Shown: in pieces, positions 53,057 through 62,926 of the stretch | Layout of the letters: the number at the start of each line of letters is the position of its first letter | How positions within the stretch are numbered: position 1 is the stretch's first letter | NCBI RefSeq assembly: GCF_026239735.1 | Contig: NZ_JAPIVT010000001.1 | Span: 186,001 to 250,000 of the forward strand | Source: Pedobacter sp. MC2016-05 | GTDB lineage: Bacteria > Bacteroidota > Bacteroidia > Sphingobacteriales > Sphingobacteriaceae | Direction: 5' to 3' | Length of the DNA stretch: 64,000 bases | Notes under the pieces: model-generated | Told to the model about the DNA's origin: nothing | The model's input: the letters and a program-made list of their open reading frames with translations, nothing else | Database searches by the model: none | Program-made: the position numbers and the translations under genes

Positions 53057-54097
53057 TTATTTATTAAAAGCATTCCAGCCTTGTGCTTTCAATTCATGAA
53101 CATTATTGGATTTTGAAACCATTTTACATCCGGAATTTTTGTCAGTAACGTGACCAATAACAGTAATATCTACGTCGTGTTTTAGTTTCTTATAATCTTC
53201 CTGGCTGATTGTAAACAATAACTCATAATCTTCACCACCACTCAAAGCGCAAACGGTTGGATCAATACCTAATTCACGAGCTGTTTCATAAGTCATTGGA
53301 TCTAATGGAATTTTCTCCTCATAAATGGTAATTCCCTTATCAGATTGTTCAGCAAGATGAAGAATTTCAGAAGCCAGGCCGTCAGAAACATCGATCATCG
53401 ATGTGGGTTTAATATCCATATCTTCCAAAAGCGCCACAATATCCATTCGAGCTTCAGGTTTCAACTGTCGTTCGATGATATAATCCTTTCCTTCCAAATC
53501 CGGTTGAATTTGTGGATTCTCCAAATAAATCAGCTTCTCTCTCTCTAAAATCTGAAGACCAACATAAGCGCCGCCCAAATCGCCTGAAACACAGAGTAAA
53601 TCATTTTCCTGAGCGCCATTTCTGTAGGTAACTTTATCTGCATCAGCGTAACCTATACTCGTAATGCTAATCACCAACCCTTGCTTACTGGATGAAGTAT
53701 CACCACCGATCAAATCGATATTAAACTTGTTGCAAGCCAATTCAATTCCTTTATAAATTTCTTCTACAGCCTCCAGAGGAAATTTGCTCGATAATCCTAA
53801 TGAAACGGTGATCTGACTTGCCTTACCGTTCATGGCATAAATATCACTCAAATTAACCTGAACGGCTTTGTAACCCAGATGCATCAAAGGCACATAAGCC
53901 AAATCGAAATGAATTCCTTCCAAAAGCAAATCGGTAGAAACCAAGATTTGTTTGCCTTTCGCATCCAAAACAGCAGCATCATCACCCACACCTTTAACTG
54001 AGTAATCGTTTCTAATTTTAAAATTAGTTGTTAAGTGCTTGATTAAACCAAACTCTCCTAATTCATTAATATCTGTACGCTCTTTATTTTCAAACAT
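53057..54097 (-). CDS. thiL: Thiamine-monophosphate kinase
   Basis: The last enzyme of thiamine diphosphate synthesis, 346 aa, PurM-like fold. It has GVGDDAAVL, STDLLLEGIHFDL, VNLSDIYAMNGK, DLIGGDTSSSK, SMIDVSDGLASE and LSGGEDYELLF. The ATG at 54097 is preferred to the TTG at 54109. The last 67 bp are duplicated at 51993-52058 across a broken nuclease gene; this copy is intact and reads to HELKAQGWNAFNK. Confidence 0.96.
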   Translation of the reverse strand: MFENKERTDINELGEFGLIKHLTTNFKIRNDYSVKGVGDDAAVLDAKGKQILVSTDLLLEGIHFDLAYVPLMHLGYKAVQVNLSDIYAMNGKASQITVSLGLSSKFPLEAVEEIYKGIELACNKFNIDLIGGDTSSSKQGLVISITSIGYADADKVTYRNGAQENDLLCVSGDLGGAYVGLQILEREKLIYLENPQIQPDLEGKDYIIERQLKPEARMDIVALLEDMDIKPTSMIDVSDGLASEILHLAEQSDKGITIYEEKIPLDPMTYETARELGIDPTVCALSGGEDYELLFTISQEDYKKLKHDVDITVIGHVTDKNSGCKMVSKSNNVHELKAQGWNAFNK

Positions 54098-54109
54098 ATG
54101 TTGTAGCAA

Positions 54110-54122
54110 GGGGCTTTGCCCC
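54110..54122. other. GGGGC-TTT-GCCCC hairpin in the thiL leader
   Basis: A 5-bp GC hairpin (54110-54114 with 54118-54122) lies 13 nt before the thiL ATG on the minus strand; a T run follows on the plus strand. It may be a leader hairpin or a repeat remnant. Confidence 0.4.
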
Positions 54123-54216
54123 CCATTTTTTTTTAAAATTAACTGTCATTCAGAGAAACCAAAGATCAGCTGGTTAAAAGCAAAAGCTTTCATCGTTTGT
54201 AGATATCCTCCCTGCG

Positions 54217-55455
54217 TCATGATGAGAAACCCTTACTTTCCATCCAATTCTTTCCTTCTGTAAACCTGGCAATCAGCATCGCGGCAACATTATCTCCAGT
54301 CGCATTTAGAAGTGTCGCCATTGGATCTACCAAAGTTCCTATAATCATCGCTGGAGGTAAAGCTTCTGGTGGCAATTGATAAGCTGAAATCATTAATAAC
54401 TCTCCAATATAACCCCCATTGGGAATTCCACCTTCTACAATACTCACTAAAACGGTGATGCCCAATGCCAAAATGATGGTATCTACATGAACCAAATCCT
54501 TTCCAAAAATAGCAAATACTACTGCGATTTTAATTATAGAACTAATGCTAGAGCCATCCTTATGTAACGTTGAACCCAATGGAATAGTCACATTTGTGAT
54601 GTAAGCCGGAACACCCATTTTACTTGTTCCTTCTAAGTTCGCCGGGATTGTTGCAATGCTGCTACAGGTTCCAATAGAAGTTAAGGACGGTACAATGTTA
54701 TTTTTCCAGAATACTTTTATTGCTTTAAAACCACCCGCAATAAAGGCATATAACGTAAAAAATACAATGAAATAGAATGCCCCGACTCCATAGTATAATC
54801 CCAATGCTTTAGCATAAGTACCAAAAAGCTGCGGTCCGAACACACCAACCTGATAAGCAAAATAGGCACCCAAACCGATCGGCCCAAGTTTCATAATTAA
54901 GATGATGAGTTTTTTCATCACTTCATTACCCGACACCAAAAAGTTTTTAAATCCATCACCTTCTTTTCCCGAGTATAGGGTAGAAAATCCTACTAAAACG
55001 GAAAAAATAATCAGCGCCAGCATATTTTTTCTACTGCCAATCTCGTAAAATTCTCCAACGGTTAAGAGCTGTGTCATTTGCTCTCCGAACGATTGAATTT
55101 TTTCGGGTTCAGTTGGAATTGGGTTATTTCCCAACGCCTGGTGAATAGGAAAAACCCATGTGGCGGCCAGAGTTAGAATTGCTGCAATAAGAATAGTTGA
55201 TAAAAAAACCAATACCATAATGGTTAGTAGTTTTCCCAACTTTTTTGTTCGATCTATGTTTGCAATGGCCGAAGAGACTGCAAAAAATACCAATGGAATA
55301 ACGGCAGTAAATAACAAATTCAAAAATATATCACCCAGGGGTTTTATACTTTCAACCTTTTTTCCAAAAATTAGCCCGATGATGCTTCCAGCAGTAATCC
55401 CTGCGAGTAGCCAAAGCAAGCCTGAGTAATTCTTTAAGATATTAGTTGTTTTCAT
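54217..55455 (-). CDS. Dicarboxylate/amino-acid:cation symporter
   Basis: A 412-aa DAACS-family transporter (DctA/GltP type) that imports C4-dicarboxylates or acidic amino acids with protons or sodium. It has about eight helices and two hairpin loops. Signature regions are TSIGTCSSIATIPAN, IPLGSTLHKDGSSI and ATLLNATGDNVAAMLIARF. The ATG at 55455 is chosen; 55464 is also possible. Confidence 0.94.
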   Translation of the reverse strand: MKTTNILKNYSGLLWLLAGITAGSIIGLIFGKKVESIKPLGDIFLNLLFTAVIPLVFFAVSSAIANIDRTKKLGKLLTIMVLVFLSTILIAAILTLAATWVFPIHQALGNNPIPTEPEKIQSFGEQMTQLLTVGEFYEIGSRKNMLALIIFSVLVGFSTLYSGKEGDGFKNFLVSGNEVMKKLIILIMKLGPIGLGAYFAYQVGVFGPQLFGTYAKALGLYYGVGAFYFIVFFTLYAFIAGGFKAIKVFWKNNIVPSLTSIGTCSSIATIPANLEGTSKMGVPAYITNVTIPLGSTLHKDGSSISSIIKIAVVFAIFGKDLVHVDTIILALGITVLVSIVEGGIPNGGYIGELLMISAYQLPPEALPPAMIIGTLVDPMATLLNATGDNVAAMLIARFTEGKNWMESKGFSS

Positions 55456-55469
55456 TCTTATCATTTATC

Positions 55470-55530
55470 TGTCATTGCGAGTTACGAATCAATCTCACTA
55501 AATAGAATGCTTCGTACCTGGTAATGACGA
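55470..55530. repeat. REP-like palindrome, TGTCATTGCGAG type
   Basis: TGTCATTGCGAGTTACGAA (55470-55488) pairs with TTCGTACCTGGTAATGACGA (55511-55530) at about 15 of 18 aligned positions. It belongs with 3757-3838 and 14111-14218. It lies between the symporter start and the nadA end on the minus strand. Confidence 0.75.
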
Positions 55531-55535
55531 TTTTT

Positions 55536-56534
55536 TTAGAGCCCCAGCTCTGCCGAAATATCTAACATTCTTTGAATAGGTCTACGTGCCTGCTCAATAA
55601 TATGCCCTGGTACAGTCACTTCTGGCGAACTATTTTTAAGACATAAATATAGTTTTTCTAAAGTATTTCTCTTCATGTAAGGACAATCATTGCAAGCGCA
55701 ACTGTTATTTGGTGGCGCTGGAATAAATGTTTTATCAGGACAAGCTTTTTCCATTTGGTGGATAATTCCACTTTCTGTAGCTACGATAAATTCTGTTGCT
55801 GGATTGGATATGGCATACTTCAAAAGCCCAGTGGTAGAACCAATATAATCGGCCATTTGTAAAACGGCTTCTTCGCATTCCGGATGTGCGATAAACTTTG
55901 CGTTAGGATGGCGTTCTTTAAGCTTCGTAATTTTTTCTTTCGAAAAAATCTCATGTACCATACAGGCGCCATTCCAAAGCACCAAATCTCTACCGGTCTT
56001 TTTGGCAACCCAAGCACCTAAATTCCTATCGGGACCAAAAATTATTTTTTGATCTTTCGGTAAACTTTCTACAATTTGAACAGCGTTTGTAGAGGTACAA
56101 ACAATATCGCTCAAGGCTTTTAATTCAGCTGTGCAATTCACATAAGTGATGACCAAATGATCAGGATATTTTTCCTTAAATTTTCTAAACAAATGTGGTG
56201 GACAGCTATCAGCCAAAGAACAGCCTGCTTTTACATCTGGTAATAGAACTTTTTTTGTGGGAGATAGAATTTTGGCAGTTTCGGCCATAAAGTGTACTCC
56301 TGCAAAAACAATTACCTCAGCATCTGTTTTTGCTGCTTCCTGAGATAAGCCTAAACTATCACCAATATAATCTGCAATATCTTGTATATCAGGTTCTTGG
56401 TAATAGTGCGCTAGTATAATAGCATTCTTTTCCTTCTTCAGTTTTTCGATTTCAATAAATAGGTCGAGCGTAGGGTCAATTTCTTCTTCTACGTAACCTT
56501 TTTTGTTTATTTCTTCTAAGACATCTATGTTCAT
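55536..56534 (-). CDS. nadA: Quinolinate synthase
   Basis: A 4Fe-4S enzyme that condenses iminoaspartate with dihydroxyacetone phosphate in NAD synthesis, 332 aa. It has [34 protein letters not shown], the cluster-region cysteines in [19 protein letters not shown] and [13 protein letters not shown]. The ATG at 56534 gives the usual N-terminus. It is divergent from nadB, which makes its substrate. Confidence 0.97.
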   Translation of the reverse strand: MNIDVLEEINKKGYVEEEIDPTLDLFIEIEKLKKEKNAIILAHYYQEPDIQDIADYIGDSLGLSQEAAKTDAEVIVFAGVHFMAETAKILSPTKKVLLPDVKAGCSLADSCPPHLFRKFKEKYPDHLVITYVNCTAELKALSDIVCTSTNAVQIVESLPKDQKIIFGPDRNLGAWVAKKTGRDLVLWNGACMVHEIFSKEKITKLKERHPNAKFIAHPECEEAVLQMADYIGSTTGLLKYAISNPATEFIVATESGIIHQMEKACPDKTFIPAPPNNSCACNDCPYMKRNTLEKLYLCLKNSSPEVTVPGHIIEQARRPIQRMLDISAELGL

Positions 56535-56569
56535 TTTTAAATTTTCCTTTTTTGAATTTTGACGTTGGT

Positions 56570-56577
56570 CAAAGATA
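56570..56577 (-). promoter_or_regulatory. Promoter -7 box TATCTTTG for nadA
   Basis: A perfect TAnnTTTG match on the minus strand, giving a leader of about 30 nt before the nadA ATG at 56534. Confidence 0.6.
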
Positions 56578-56948
56578 AAGCTTTCCACGTCTCAATAATT
56601 AATAAGTTATTTTAAATAAATAAATCTTGTTTGTTTATTAGTGTGTTGGTAACGTTGGTAAGTTTATTAAAAACGTTCTTCAATGTAAGTTGTTAATCGT
56701 TTACTAACATTTAGATTACATTTTTGTAATATGATGAGATTGATTTTCAGCACTATCGAAAAACCGGTTAATTTTTCTCCATAGTGGAATGTTAATTGTT
56801 TATAAGTGTGTGAAAAGTTAATTACTTGTACAAAGGTGCTTAAAAATTGAGTAAAAGATTGTGGCAAATTGTCTTTTTAGAGTAGCTTTAAACATTCAAA
56901 TTTATTTGTTAGTCTTATTTCTACATAAAGCTAACAGTTGTTCTATAG

Positions 56949-56967
56949 TTATCAACAACGTTGATAA
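56949..56967. promoter_or_regulatory. Candidate operator palindrome before nadB
   Basis: TTATCAAC and GTTGATAA are perfect complements around AAC. Position and symmetry suit a dimeric regulator controlling nadB and perhaps nadA. One half also resembles a DnaA box with one mismatch, which is a weaker reading. Confidence 0.45.
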
Positions 56968-56983
56968 AGTAAATGTTTTTTAG

Positions 56984-58570
56984 ATGAGAAAAGTAGATTT
57001 TCTGGTAATTGGTTCAGGGATAGCGGGTTTAAGTTTTGCACTTAAGGCGGCCAAATTTGGTAAGGTTTTAATTGTTACCAAATCAAATGAAGATGAATCA
57101 AATACAAAATATGCGCAAGGTGGTGTCGCAGTTGTTGTTGATAAAGATGATTCTTTCGACAAACATATACACGATACCTTGATTGCCGGCGACGGTTTAT
57201 GCGATGAAAAAATTGTGGAAATCGTTGTAAAAGAGGGGCCTCAACGTATTCAGGAGATTATTGACTATGGTATAAATTTCGATAAGGATAACTCAGGTTT
57301 CTATGATTTGGCCAAAGAAGGGGGCCACTCCGAACACCGTGTTCTACACTATAAAGACATCACCGGATATGAAATTGAACGGGTACTCCTAAAAGAAATT
57401 CATGAGAATCCGAACATAGAGATATTAACACATTACTTTGCACTAGAGTTGATCACTCAGCATCACCTGGGTGAGTTTGTTGATAAACGTACTGAAGATA
57501 TTAACTGTTATGGGATATATGCCTTTAACACAGAGCTTAACGATGTGGAAAAGATTGTTGCAAACGTTACAGTTATGGCTTCGGGCGGTGCCGGGCATGT
57601 CTATTCTGCCACAACAAACCCTGTAATTGCCACAGGTGATGGTATGGCGATGGTTTACCGAGCAAAGGGAAAAGTAAGGAATATGGAGTTTATTCAGTTC
57701 CACCCAACTGCTTTGTACCATCCCGGAGAGTATCCTTCCTTCCTAATTTCTGAAGCCGTTCGTGGTTTTGGAGGTGTTCTCCGCCGTAAAAATGGTGAAG
57801 AATTTATGCATGAATATGATGAGCGTAAATCATTAGCACCTCGTGATATTGTTGCTAGGGCAGTTGATAATGAAATGAAAAAATCTGGTGATGAATTTGT
57901 TTATCTAGACATCACGATGCGGAAGAAGGCAGATATTTTAAAACACTTTCCCAATATATATGCCAAGTGTTTATCTATTGGTATTGATATGACAAAGGAT
58001 TATATACCAGTCACGCCGGCATCCCATTATATGTGCGGAGGAATTTTAGTTGATGAATACGGAAGATCTTCTATCAATAACCTTTACGCCTGTGGTGAGG
58101 TTTCTTCCACTGGTTTGCATGGTGCTAATCGGTTGGCTTCTAACTCGTTACTGGAGGCAACTGTTTTTGCACATCGAATTTATCAGGATGCCGTTGAAAA
58201 CTTCAAAAATAATGTAATTCCTGAAAATATTCCAGAATGGGATTCTCAAGGGGTTACACAAAGCAATGAAGACGTTCTAGTGACCCACAATTTAAGAGAG
58301 TTGCAGAAAGTAATGGGTGATTATGTTGGTATAGTTCGTTCTGATTTTCGTTTAGAAAGGGCACACCGGAGACTATTTTTAATTTATCAGGAAACCGAAG
58401 AGTTCTATAAAAAGAACAAGGTTTCGGTGAAGCTTTGCGAACTGAGGAATGTAATTCAGACAGCTTATTTAGTCATAAAATCAGCCATGAAGCGTAAAGA
58501 AAGCAGAGGTTTGCATTTTACAACTGATTACCCTGAGCACGCTAAAGAGTTAATTGATACTGTGTTTTAA
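56984..58570 (+). CDS. nadB: L-aspartate oxidase
   Basis: An FAD enzyme that oxidises aspartate to iminoaspartate, the first step of NAD synthesis, 528 aa. It has GSGIAGLSFALKAAKFG, NTKYAQGGVAVVV, EGGHSEHRVLHYKDITGYEI, MASGGAGHVYSATTNP, EFIQFHPTALYHPGEYPSFL, GANRLASNSLLEATVFAHR and the C-terminal helical bundle. The product feeds NadA, encoded divergently. Confidence 0.96.
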   Translation: MRKVDFLVIGSGIAGLSFALKAAKFGKVLIVTKSNEDESNTKYAQGGVAVVVDKDDSFDKHIHDTLIAGDGLCDEKIVEIVVKEGPQRIQEIIDYGINFDKDNSGFYDLAKEGGHSEHRVLHYKDITGYEIERVLLKEIHENPNIEILTHYFALELITQHHLGEFVDKRTEDINCYGIYAFNTELNDVEKIVANVTVMASGGAGHVYSATTNPVIATGDGMAMVYRAKGKVRNMEFIQFHPTALYHPGEYPSFLISEAVRGFGGVLRRKNGEEFMHEYDERKSLAPRDIVARAVDNEMKKSGDEFVYLDITMRKKADILKHFPNIYAKCLSIGIDMTKDYIPVTPASHYMCGGILVDEYGRSSINNLYACGEVSSTGLHGANRLASNSLLEATVFAHRIYQDAVENFKNNVIPENIPEWDSQGVTQSNEDVLVTHNLRELQKVMGDYVGIVRSDFRLERAHRRLFLIYQETEEFYKKNKVSVKLCELRNVIQTAYLVIKSAMKRKESRGLHFTTDYPEHAKELIDTVF

Positions 58571-58670
58571 ACTGATACTGCCTGCTTGCTAATCGACTTC
58601 AGCAACAAAAGCGAAAATAAATGATGATTTAAAAGACCCGAAGTAAATTGCGGGTTACCAATATAGAAAC

Positions 58671-59186
58671 ATGCCATTAATACTTCCAGTAAAAGATAAA
58701 TATCCTGAAATAGGAAAAGATAATTTCATCGCTGAAAACGCTACAATTGTGGGCGATGTCACCATAGGGAACAATTGTTCGGTTTGGTTTAATGCGGTGA
58801 TTAGAGGCGATGTAAACGCTATTACGATTGGAAATGAATCCAATATACAAGATGGCGCTGTAATTCATGCTACGTACTTAAAAGCTTCTACACACATTGG
58901 AAATCGCGTATCTGTTGGTCACAATGCAATCGTTCATGGTTGTACAGTTCAAGATCATGTTTTGGTAGGTATGGGTGCAATTGTAATGGATCATGCCATT
59001 ATTGAAGAGTATTGTATCATCGCTGCTGGATCAGTGGTGTTGGAGAATACGGTCTGTGAAACAGGTTATTTGTACGCTGGCACCCCAGCAAAAAAAATAA
59101 AGCCCATTACTGATGAGCAAAGGGCTTTATTAAATAAGTTACCAGATAATTATATCATGTATTCCAGCTGGTTTACAAATCTATAA
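58671..59186 (+). CDS. Gamma-class carbonic anhydrase-like protein
   Basis: A 171-aa left-handed beta-helix protein of the YrdA/PaaY group. It has NCSVWFNAVIRGDVNAITIG, SVGHNAIVHGCTVQDHVLVG and the C-terminal GTPAKKIKPITDEQ. Zinc-ligand histidines in the GHNAIVHG repeat are present, so carbonic anhydrase activity is possible but not certain. Its stop directly abuts the stop of the convergent lipoprotein gene. Confidence 0.92.
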   Translation: MPLILPVKDKYPEIGKDNFIAENATIVGDVTIGNNCSVWFNAVIRGDVNAITIGNESNIQDGAVIHATYLKASTHIGNRVSVGHNAIVHGCTVQDHVLVGMGAIVMDHAIIEEYCIIAAGSVVLENTVCETGYLYAGTPAKKIKPITDEQRALLNKLPDNYIMYSSWFTNL

Positions 59187-60830
59187 TTAATCTTTCGGTG
59201 GGGCTGGGATAGCTAAGGGATCTTCTCTTTCCCAATTCGGTTTAAGATCCAGAAGTGCTTTAAGGTACCACACTTTCTCTGGTTGAGTACCTCCTTTTAC
59301 ATCTCCAGTATCCCAGATTGCGTTTCTATTTTCGTCATAAATTACTCGAATCATGTATTTTCCGGCGGGATAATTTGCGAAACGAAGCTTCGTATTTCCT
59401 TTTATCGGAAATGATTTGATCAGATCCTTTTTCTCTGTCAAAAATTGAACGATATAGTTTTTACTTGAATCTGGTACAGTTACATTATATATTAATGTGG
59501 TATAATTATCTGTTGGATCTAGCTTAAAGGTTTTATTGATTTCCTTATTTTTTGCATTAAAAATCGCTGTGAAAGCTCCTGCAGCATATTTTATATCATA
59601 GGTTCGTTTTTGTTTCCAGGGATATCTGATGTAGTATTTCAAGAAATCGGTACTATCTTTTATCAGTTGAAAAGTTGTTCTTTTAACAGAATCTTCTAAT
59701 AAAGTAATCTTAGAAGCATCTGCTGCTGTTATTGGGAAAGGAAAAGTTAAGGTGTAAGTTTGGTAGGGATTAAGTTTACCACCACTTGCGTTATCATTAA
59801 TGTTTACATCGCGAACGTAATTATCCTTTTTTCCTTTGCTAAAATTAAGTGTTTGTAAAACCTTGCCTTCATCTTGAATGGCTACTTTAACAGAGTCGAA
59901 GCCCAGGTCAGTAAGCCATACTTTGGCGGTATCATTAGTTTTATTAAAGTGAACAAATTTACCCACATCTACTTTCGGAGGATCCGTAACGGTGATTTTC
60001 GGTTCTTTAAGTTGTTTGTTTGTTGTAATGGTGATAATGCCATCGTTAGCAAGTTTACGATCTGTAACACGAAAATCTGTCGCCAGCTCTTTGAACACCT
60101 GCAGATTTATATTATCCAGGTTCTTATCAATCGTGATTGGATCTTTCAAGAAGCCAACTTCATCAGATACCTGCTGATATATTTTATCTCCACCACCACT
60201 GCCTTCTTTAAGTGCATAAATTTTATACTGACCAGCTCTTAGATTGTTAAGCTTATAATTTCCGGAACTATCAGTCAAGGTATATATTGATGGCCTTTTC
60301 TTTCCAAACAGGGTGTCACGTGCTAATGGTAAGATGAAAACAGTAACGTCTTTCTCAAATTCATCGTTTAGCGAGCTTTTCACATTTCCACTCACAGATA
60401 AGGAATCAATTTCATTTCCCGTAGAAAACACATAAGATAAATTTTTTACCACATTACTCTCATTGATATCGGCAACTGCCTTTCCAAAATTTAGGGTGTA
60501 TGTAGTATTTTTCTCTAATGTATCCTGAAGTTCAATTTCCAGCCGCTTGGAACGAATTTTTAAAATAGGCGCTCGTTCCTGCTCTGGTGAAATACTAAAT
60601 TCTTTCGATTCATCCACAAGCTTAAAATATTCATCAAACTCAATTGTAATTTTTTTTGCGTTAAAATTACGGGTTTGATTTTTCGGCGTCATAGTTAAAA
60701 TTTTAGGTGGAGTTGAGTCTTTCGGTCCTCCCTGTGGGGTTTGCATACTTGCACAACCCATGAATAGGAGCGAGATAATAACAACTGCTGAAATTTTTTT
60801 GTTAAAATACTGAGCTTTTAAATTTGGCAT
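59187..60830 (-). CDS. Ig-like (Big_5) domain lipoprotein
   Basis: A 547-aa protein with a leader and lipobox LLFMGC, then CASMQTPQGGPKDSTPPKIL, a start I have seen in conserved Bacteroidota lipoproteins. An N-terminal Ig-like SbsA/Big_5 domain (about 40-140) and a carboxypeptidase-regulatory-like domain (about 150-240, with SGNYKLNNLRAGQYKIYALK) can be seen; the rest is beta-rich. It is probably attached to the outer membrane. The function is unknown. Confidence 0.85.
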   Translation of the reverse strand: MPNLKAQYFNKKISAVVIISLLFMGCASMQTPQGGPKDSTPPKILTMTPKNQTRNFNAKKITIEFDEYFKLVDESKEFSISPEQERAPILKIRSKRLEIELQDTLEKNTTYTLNFGKAVADINESNVVKNLSYVFSTGNEIDSLSVSGNVKSSLNDEFEKDVTVFILPLARDTLFGKKRPSIYTLTDSSGNYKLNNLRAGQYKIYALKEGSGGGDKIYQQVSDEVGFLKDPITIDKNLDNINLQVFKELATDFRVTDRKLANDGIITITTNKQLKEPKITVTDPPKVDVGKFVHFNKTNDTAKVWLTDLGFDSVKVAIQDEGKVLQTLNFSKGKKDNYVRDVNINDNASGGKLNPYQTYTLTFPFPITAADASKITLLEDSVKRTTFQLIKDSTDFLKYYIRYPWKQKRTYDIKYAAGAFTAIFNAKNKEINKTFKLDPTDNYTTLIYNVTVPDSSKNYIVQFLTEKKDLIKSFPIKGNTKLRFANYPAGKYMIRVIYDENRNAIWDTGDVKGGTQPEKVWYLKALLDLKPNWEREDPLAIPAPPKD

Positions 60831-60952
60831 ATTTTAAACGTTATGACGAATTTTTGATGTTTTTGGAAATCTGATATTAAAAAAAGTTTTTACGCTCTTA
60901 TATCGCTTTATTTTAAGTCGATATATTTTTTAAATAAATTATTGATAATCAA

Positions 60953-62815
60953 TTACTTACCAATGTAGACCATTAATACAGAGATATCTGATGGTGATAC
61001 ACCAGAAATTCTTGATGCCTGGCCTAAAGTACGTGGTTTTATTTTGAATAACTTTTCACGGGCTTCTTTTGAGATGGAAACAATTTTATTGTAGTCGAAA
61101 TCAGGTTTGATTTCCTTATCTTCCATTTTCAACATTTTGGCTACTATCTCATTTTCTTTTTCAAAATAACTCTCATATTTAATTTTGATTTCCGCTTGCT
61201 CTATTGTTTCATTATCTAAATCTTTGGTGGCTTCAGCCAATGGTTTACTTACTTTTATAAGATCTTGTAAGCCCACATGTGGACGCCCAGCTAAACTATG
61301 AATTTTTACATTTTGATTTAAGATACTCGAACCTAAGCCTTCTAACATAGGATTAGCATCAGCCATTTCTATGCCCTGACTTCTGGTGAATTTGACCAAG
61401 GTTTCTGCTGCTTCGACTTTACGTTTAACTTTTTCTAAACGTTCATCAGATATAAGACCTAACTCATGTCCGATAGGAGATAAGCGAATGTCAGCATTAT
61501 CTTGTCTCAACAATAAACGATGTTCCGCTCTAGAGGTAAACATTCGATAAGGTTCGTCAGTTCCTTTGGTTACTAAATCATCAATTAAAACCCCAATATA
61601 ACTGTCTGATCTTTTCATAATCAGCTCATGCTTGTCATTAATTTTTTGATGCGCATTGATACCAGCCATGAAGCCCTGGCAAGCTGCTTCTTCATACCCT
61701 GTGGTTCCATTAATTTGACCAGCTAGGAATAAATTATTTATTAACTTAGTTTCTAGGGTAAGTGATAATTGGGTAGGAGGGAAGAAATCGTATTCGATAG
61801 CATAGCCAGGTCTGAACATTTTTGCATTTTCAAAACCTGGAATTAATCGAAGAGCTCTTTGCTGTACATCTTCTGGAAGAGAAGTTGAAAAACCATTTAC
61901 GTAAATTTCGCAGGTGTTCCATCCTTCAGGCTCTACAAAAATTTGGTGTCGGTCGCGTTCTGCAAAACGGTTAATTTTGTCTTCAATGGAAGGACAGTAC
62001 CTTGGGCCTAAACCTTTAATTCTACCCGTAAACATTGGCGATTTTTCGAATCCTTCTTTCAGAGTTTCGTGCACATCCCCATTAGTATAAGTAATCCAGC
62101 AGCAACGTTGATCTGTTGAAACTTCAGTATCTGTGAAAGAAAACTTACCGGGATTTTCGTCGCCCCACTGTTCTTCCATTTTGGTATAGTCTAAACTTCG
62201 GCCATCCACCCGTGGAGGAGTACCTGTTTTCATTCTACCAGCTTCCATTCCGAGTTCCACTAATTGTTCTGTAATTCCAGTTGATGCTCTTTCTGCTGTT
62301 CTGCCTCCACCAAATTTCTTTTCACCGATATGCATCACACCATTTAAGAAAGTGCCGTTAGTAAGTACTACTGCTATACTTTCGATCTCCATTCCCAAAG
62401 ATGTTTTTACTCCATAGATTGTATTATCTTTAACTAACAAACCAACAACACTGTCTTGCCATAAATCGACGTTGGGAGTTCTTTCTAACGCTAAGCGCCA
62501 TTCCTCAGCAAAGCGCATTCTGTCAATTTGTGCTCTCGGACTCCACATCGCAGGGCCTTTTGACTTGTTTAACATTCTAAATTGAATGGTTGATTTATCA
62601 GATATAATTCCTGAATAGCCACCCATCGCATCTACCTCGCGAACAATCTGTCCTTTCGCTACACCACCCATTGCTGGGTTACAACTCATCTGGGCTATGG
62701 TACCCATATTCATTGTGATCAATAGAACTGATGAGCCTAAGTTGGCGGCAGCGGCAGCAGCTTCGCATCCTGCATGTCCAGCACCAACAACAATCAAATC
62801 GTATTTTGAAAACAT
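60953..62815 (-). CDS. mnmG: tRNA uridine-5-carboxymethylaminomethyl modification enzyme MnmG
   Basis: An FAD enzyme that, with MnmE, modifies the wobble uridine of several tRNAs, 620 aa. It has [12 protein letters not shown] at 11-22, [48 protein letters not shown] and the C-terminal [18 protein letters not shown]. The gene often lies near the replication origin, which fits the two parS-like sites just upstream. Confidence 0.97.
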   Translation of the reverse strand: MFSKYDLIVVGAGHAGCEAAAAAANLGSSVLLITMNMGTIAQMSCNPAMGGVAKGQIVREVDAMGGYSGIISDKSTIQFRMLNKSKGPAMWSPRAQIDRMRFAEEWRLALERTPNVDLWQDSVVGLLVKDNTIYGVKTSLGMEIESIAVVLTNGTFLNGVMHIGEKKFGGGRTAERASTGITEQLVELGMEAGRMKTGTPPRVDGRSLDYTKMEEQWGDENPGKFSFTDTEVSTDQRCCWITYTNGDVHETLKEGFEKSPMFTGRIKGLGPRYCPSIEDKINRFAERDRHQIFVEPEGWNTCEIYVNGFSTSLPEDVQQRALRLIPGFENAKMFRPGYAIEYDFFPPTQLSLTLETKLINNLFLAGQINGTTGYEEAACQGFMAGINAHQKINDKHELIMKRSDSYIGVLIDDLVTKGTDEPYRMFTSRAEHRLLLRQDNADIRLSPIGHELGLISDERLEKVKRKVEAAETLVKFTRSQGIEMADANPMLEGLGSSILNQNVKIHSLAGRPHVGLQDLIKVSKPLAEATKDLDNETIEQAEIKIKYESYFEKENEIVAKMLKMEDKEIKPDFDYNKIVSISKEAREKLFKIKPRTLGQASRISGVSPSDISVLMVYIGK

Positions 62816-62830
62816 TTTCTCTTTCTATTA

Positions 62831-62846
62831 TGTTCCACGTGGAACA
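62831..62846. promoter_or_regulatory. parS-like ParB-binding site 1
   Basis: TGTTCCACGTGGAACA is a perfect 16-bp palindrome and fits the bacterial parS consensus TGTTnCACGTGnAACA exactly. It lies 15 nt upstream of the mnmG start codon. Confidence 0.85.
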
Positions 62847-62926
62847 ATTGTGTTATTTATTTGGTATGTAACCTATTAAAGCATTCTGAAGATTTGTAAA
62901 TAAACTTGTATTAGTTGCGGGTTAAA

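Larger units (their letters stand above)
56535..56983. other. 449-bp divergent nadA/nadB control region, very AT-rich
   Basis: No gene is seen. It contains the nadA -7 box (56570-56577), three AACGTT cores (near 56651, 56672 and 56957) and the perfect palindrome TTATCAAC-AAC-GTTGATAA at 56949-56967, 16 nt before nadB. The motif AACGTTGRTAA occurs near both genes, which suggests a shared operator. Confidence 0.5.

Noticed and set aside
56583-56592. Half parS site TTCCACGT upstream of nadA
   Set aside because: Only one half matches the consensus; the other half reads CTCAATA.
56535-56983. nadA/nadB spacer as the replication origin itself
   Set aside because: One DnaA-box-like half of a palindrome is not a cluster of boxes; the palindrome is better explained as an operator. 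The parS sites only suggest that the origin is not far away.
60310-60320. CACGTG core in the Ig-like lipoprotein gene
   Set aside because: The flanks match parS poorly (about 11 of 16) and the site is inside a coding region.
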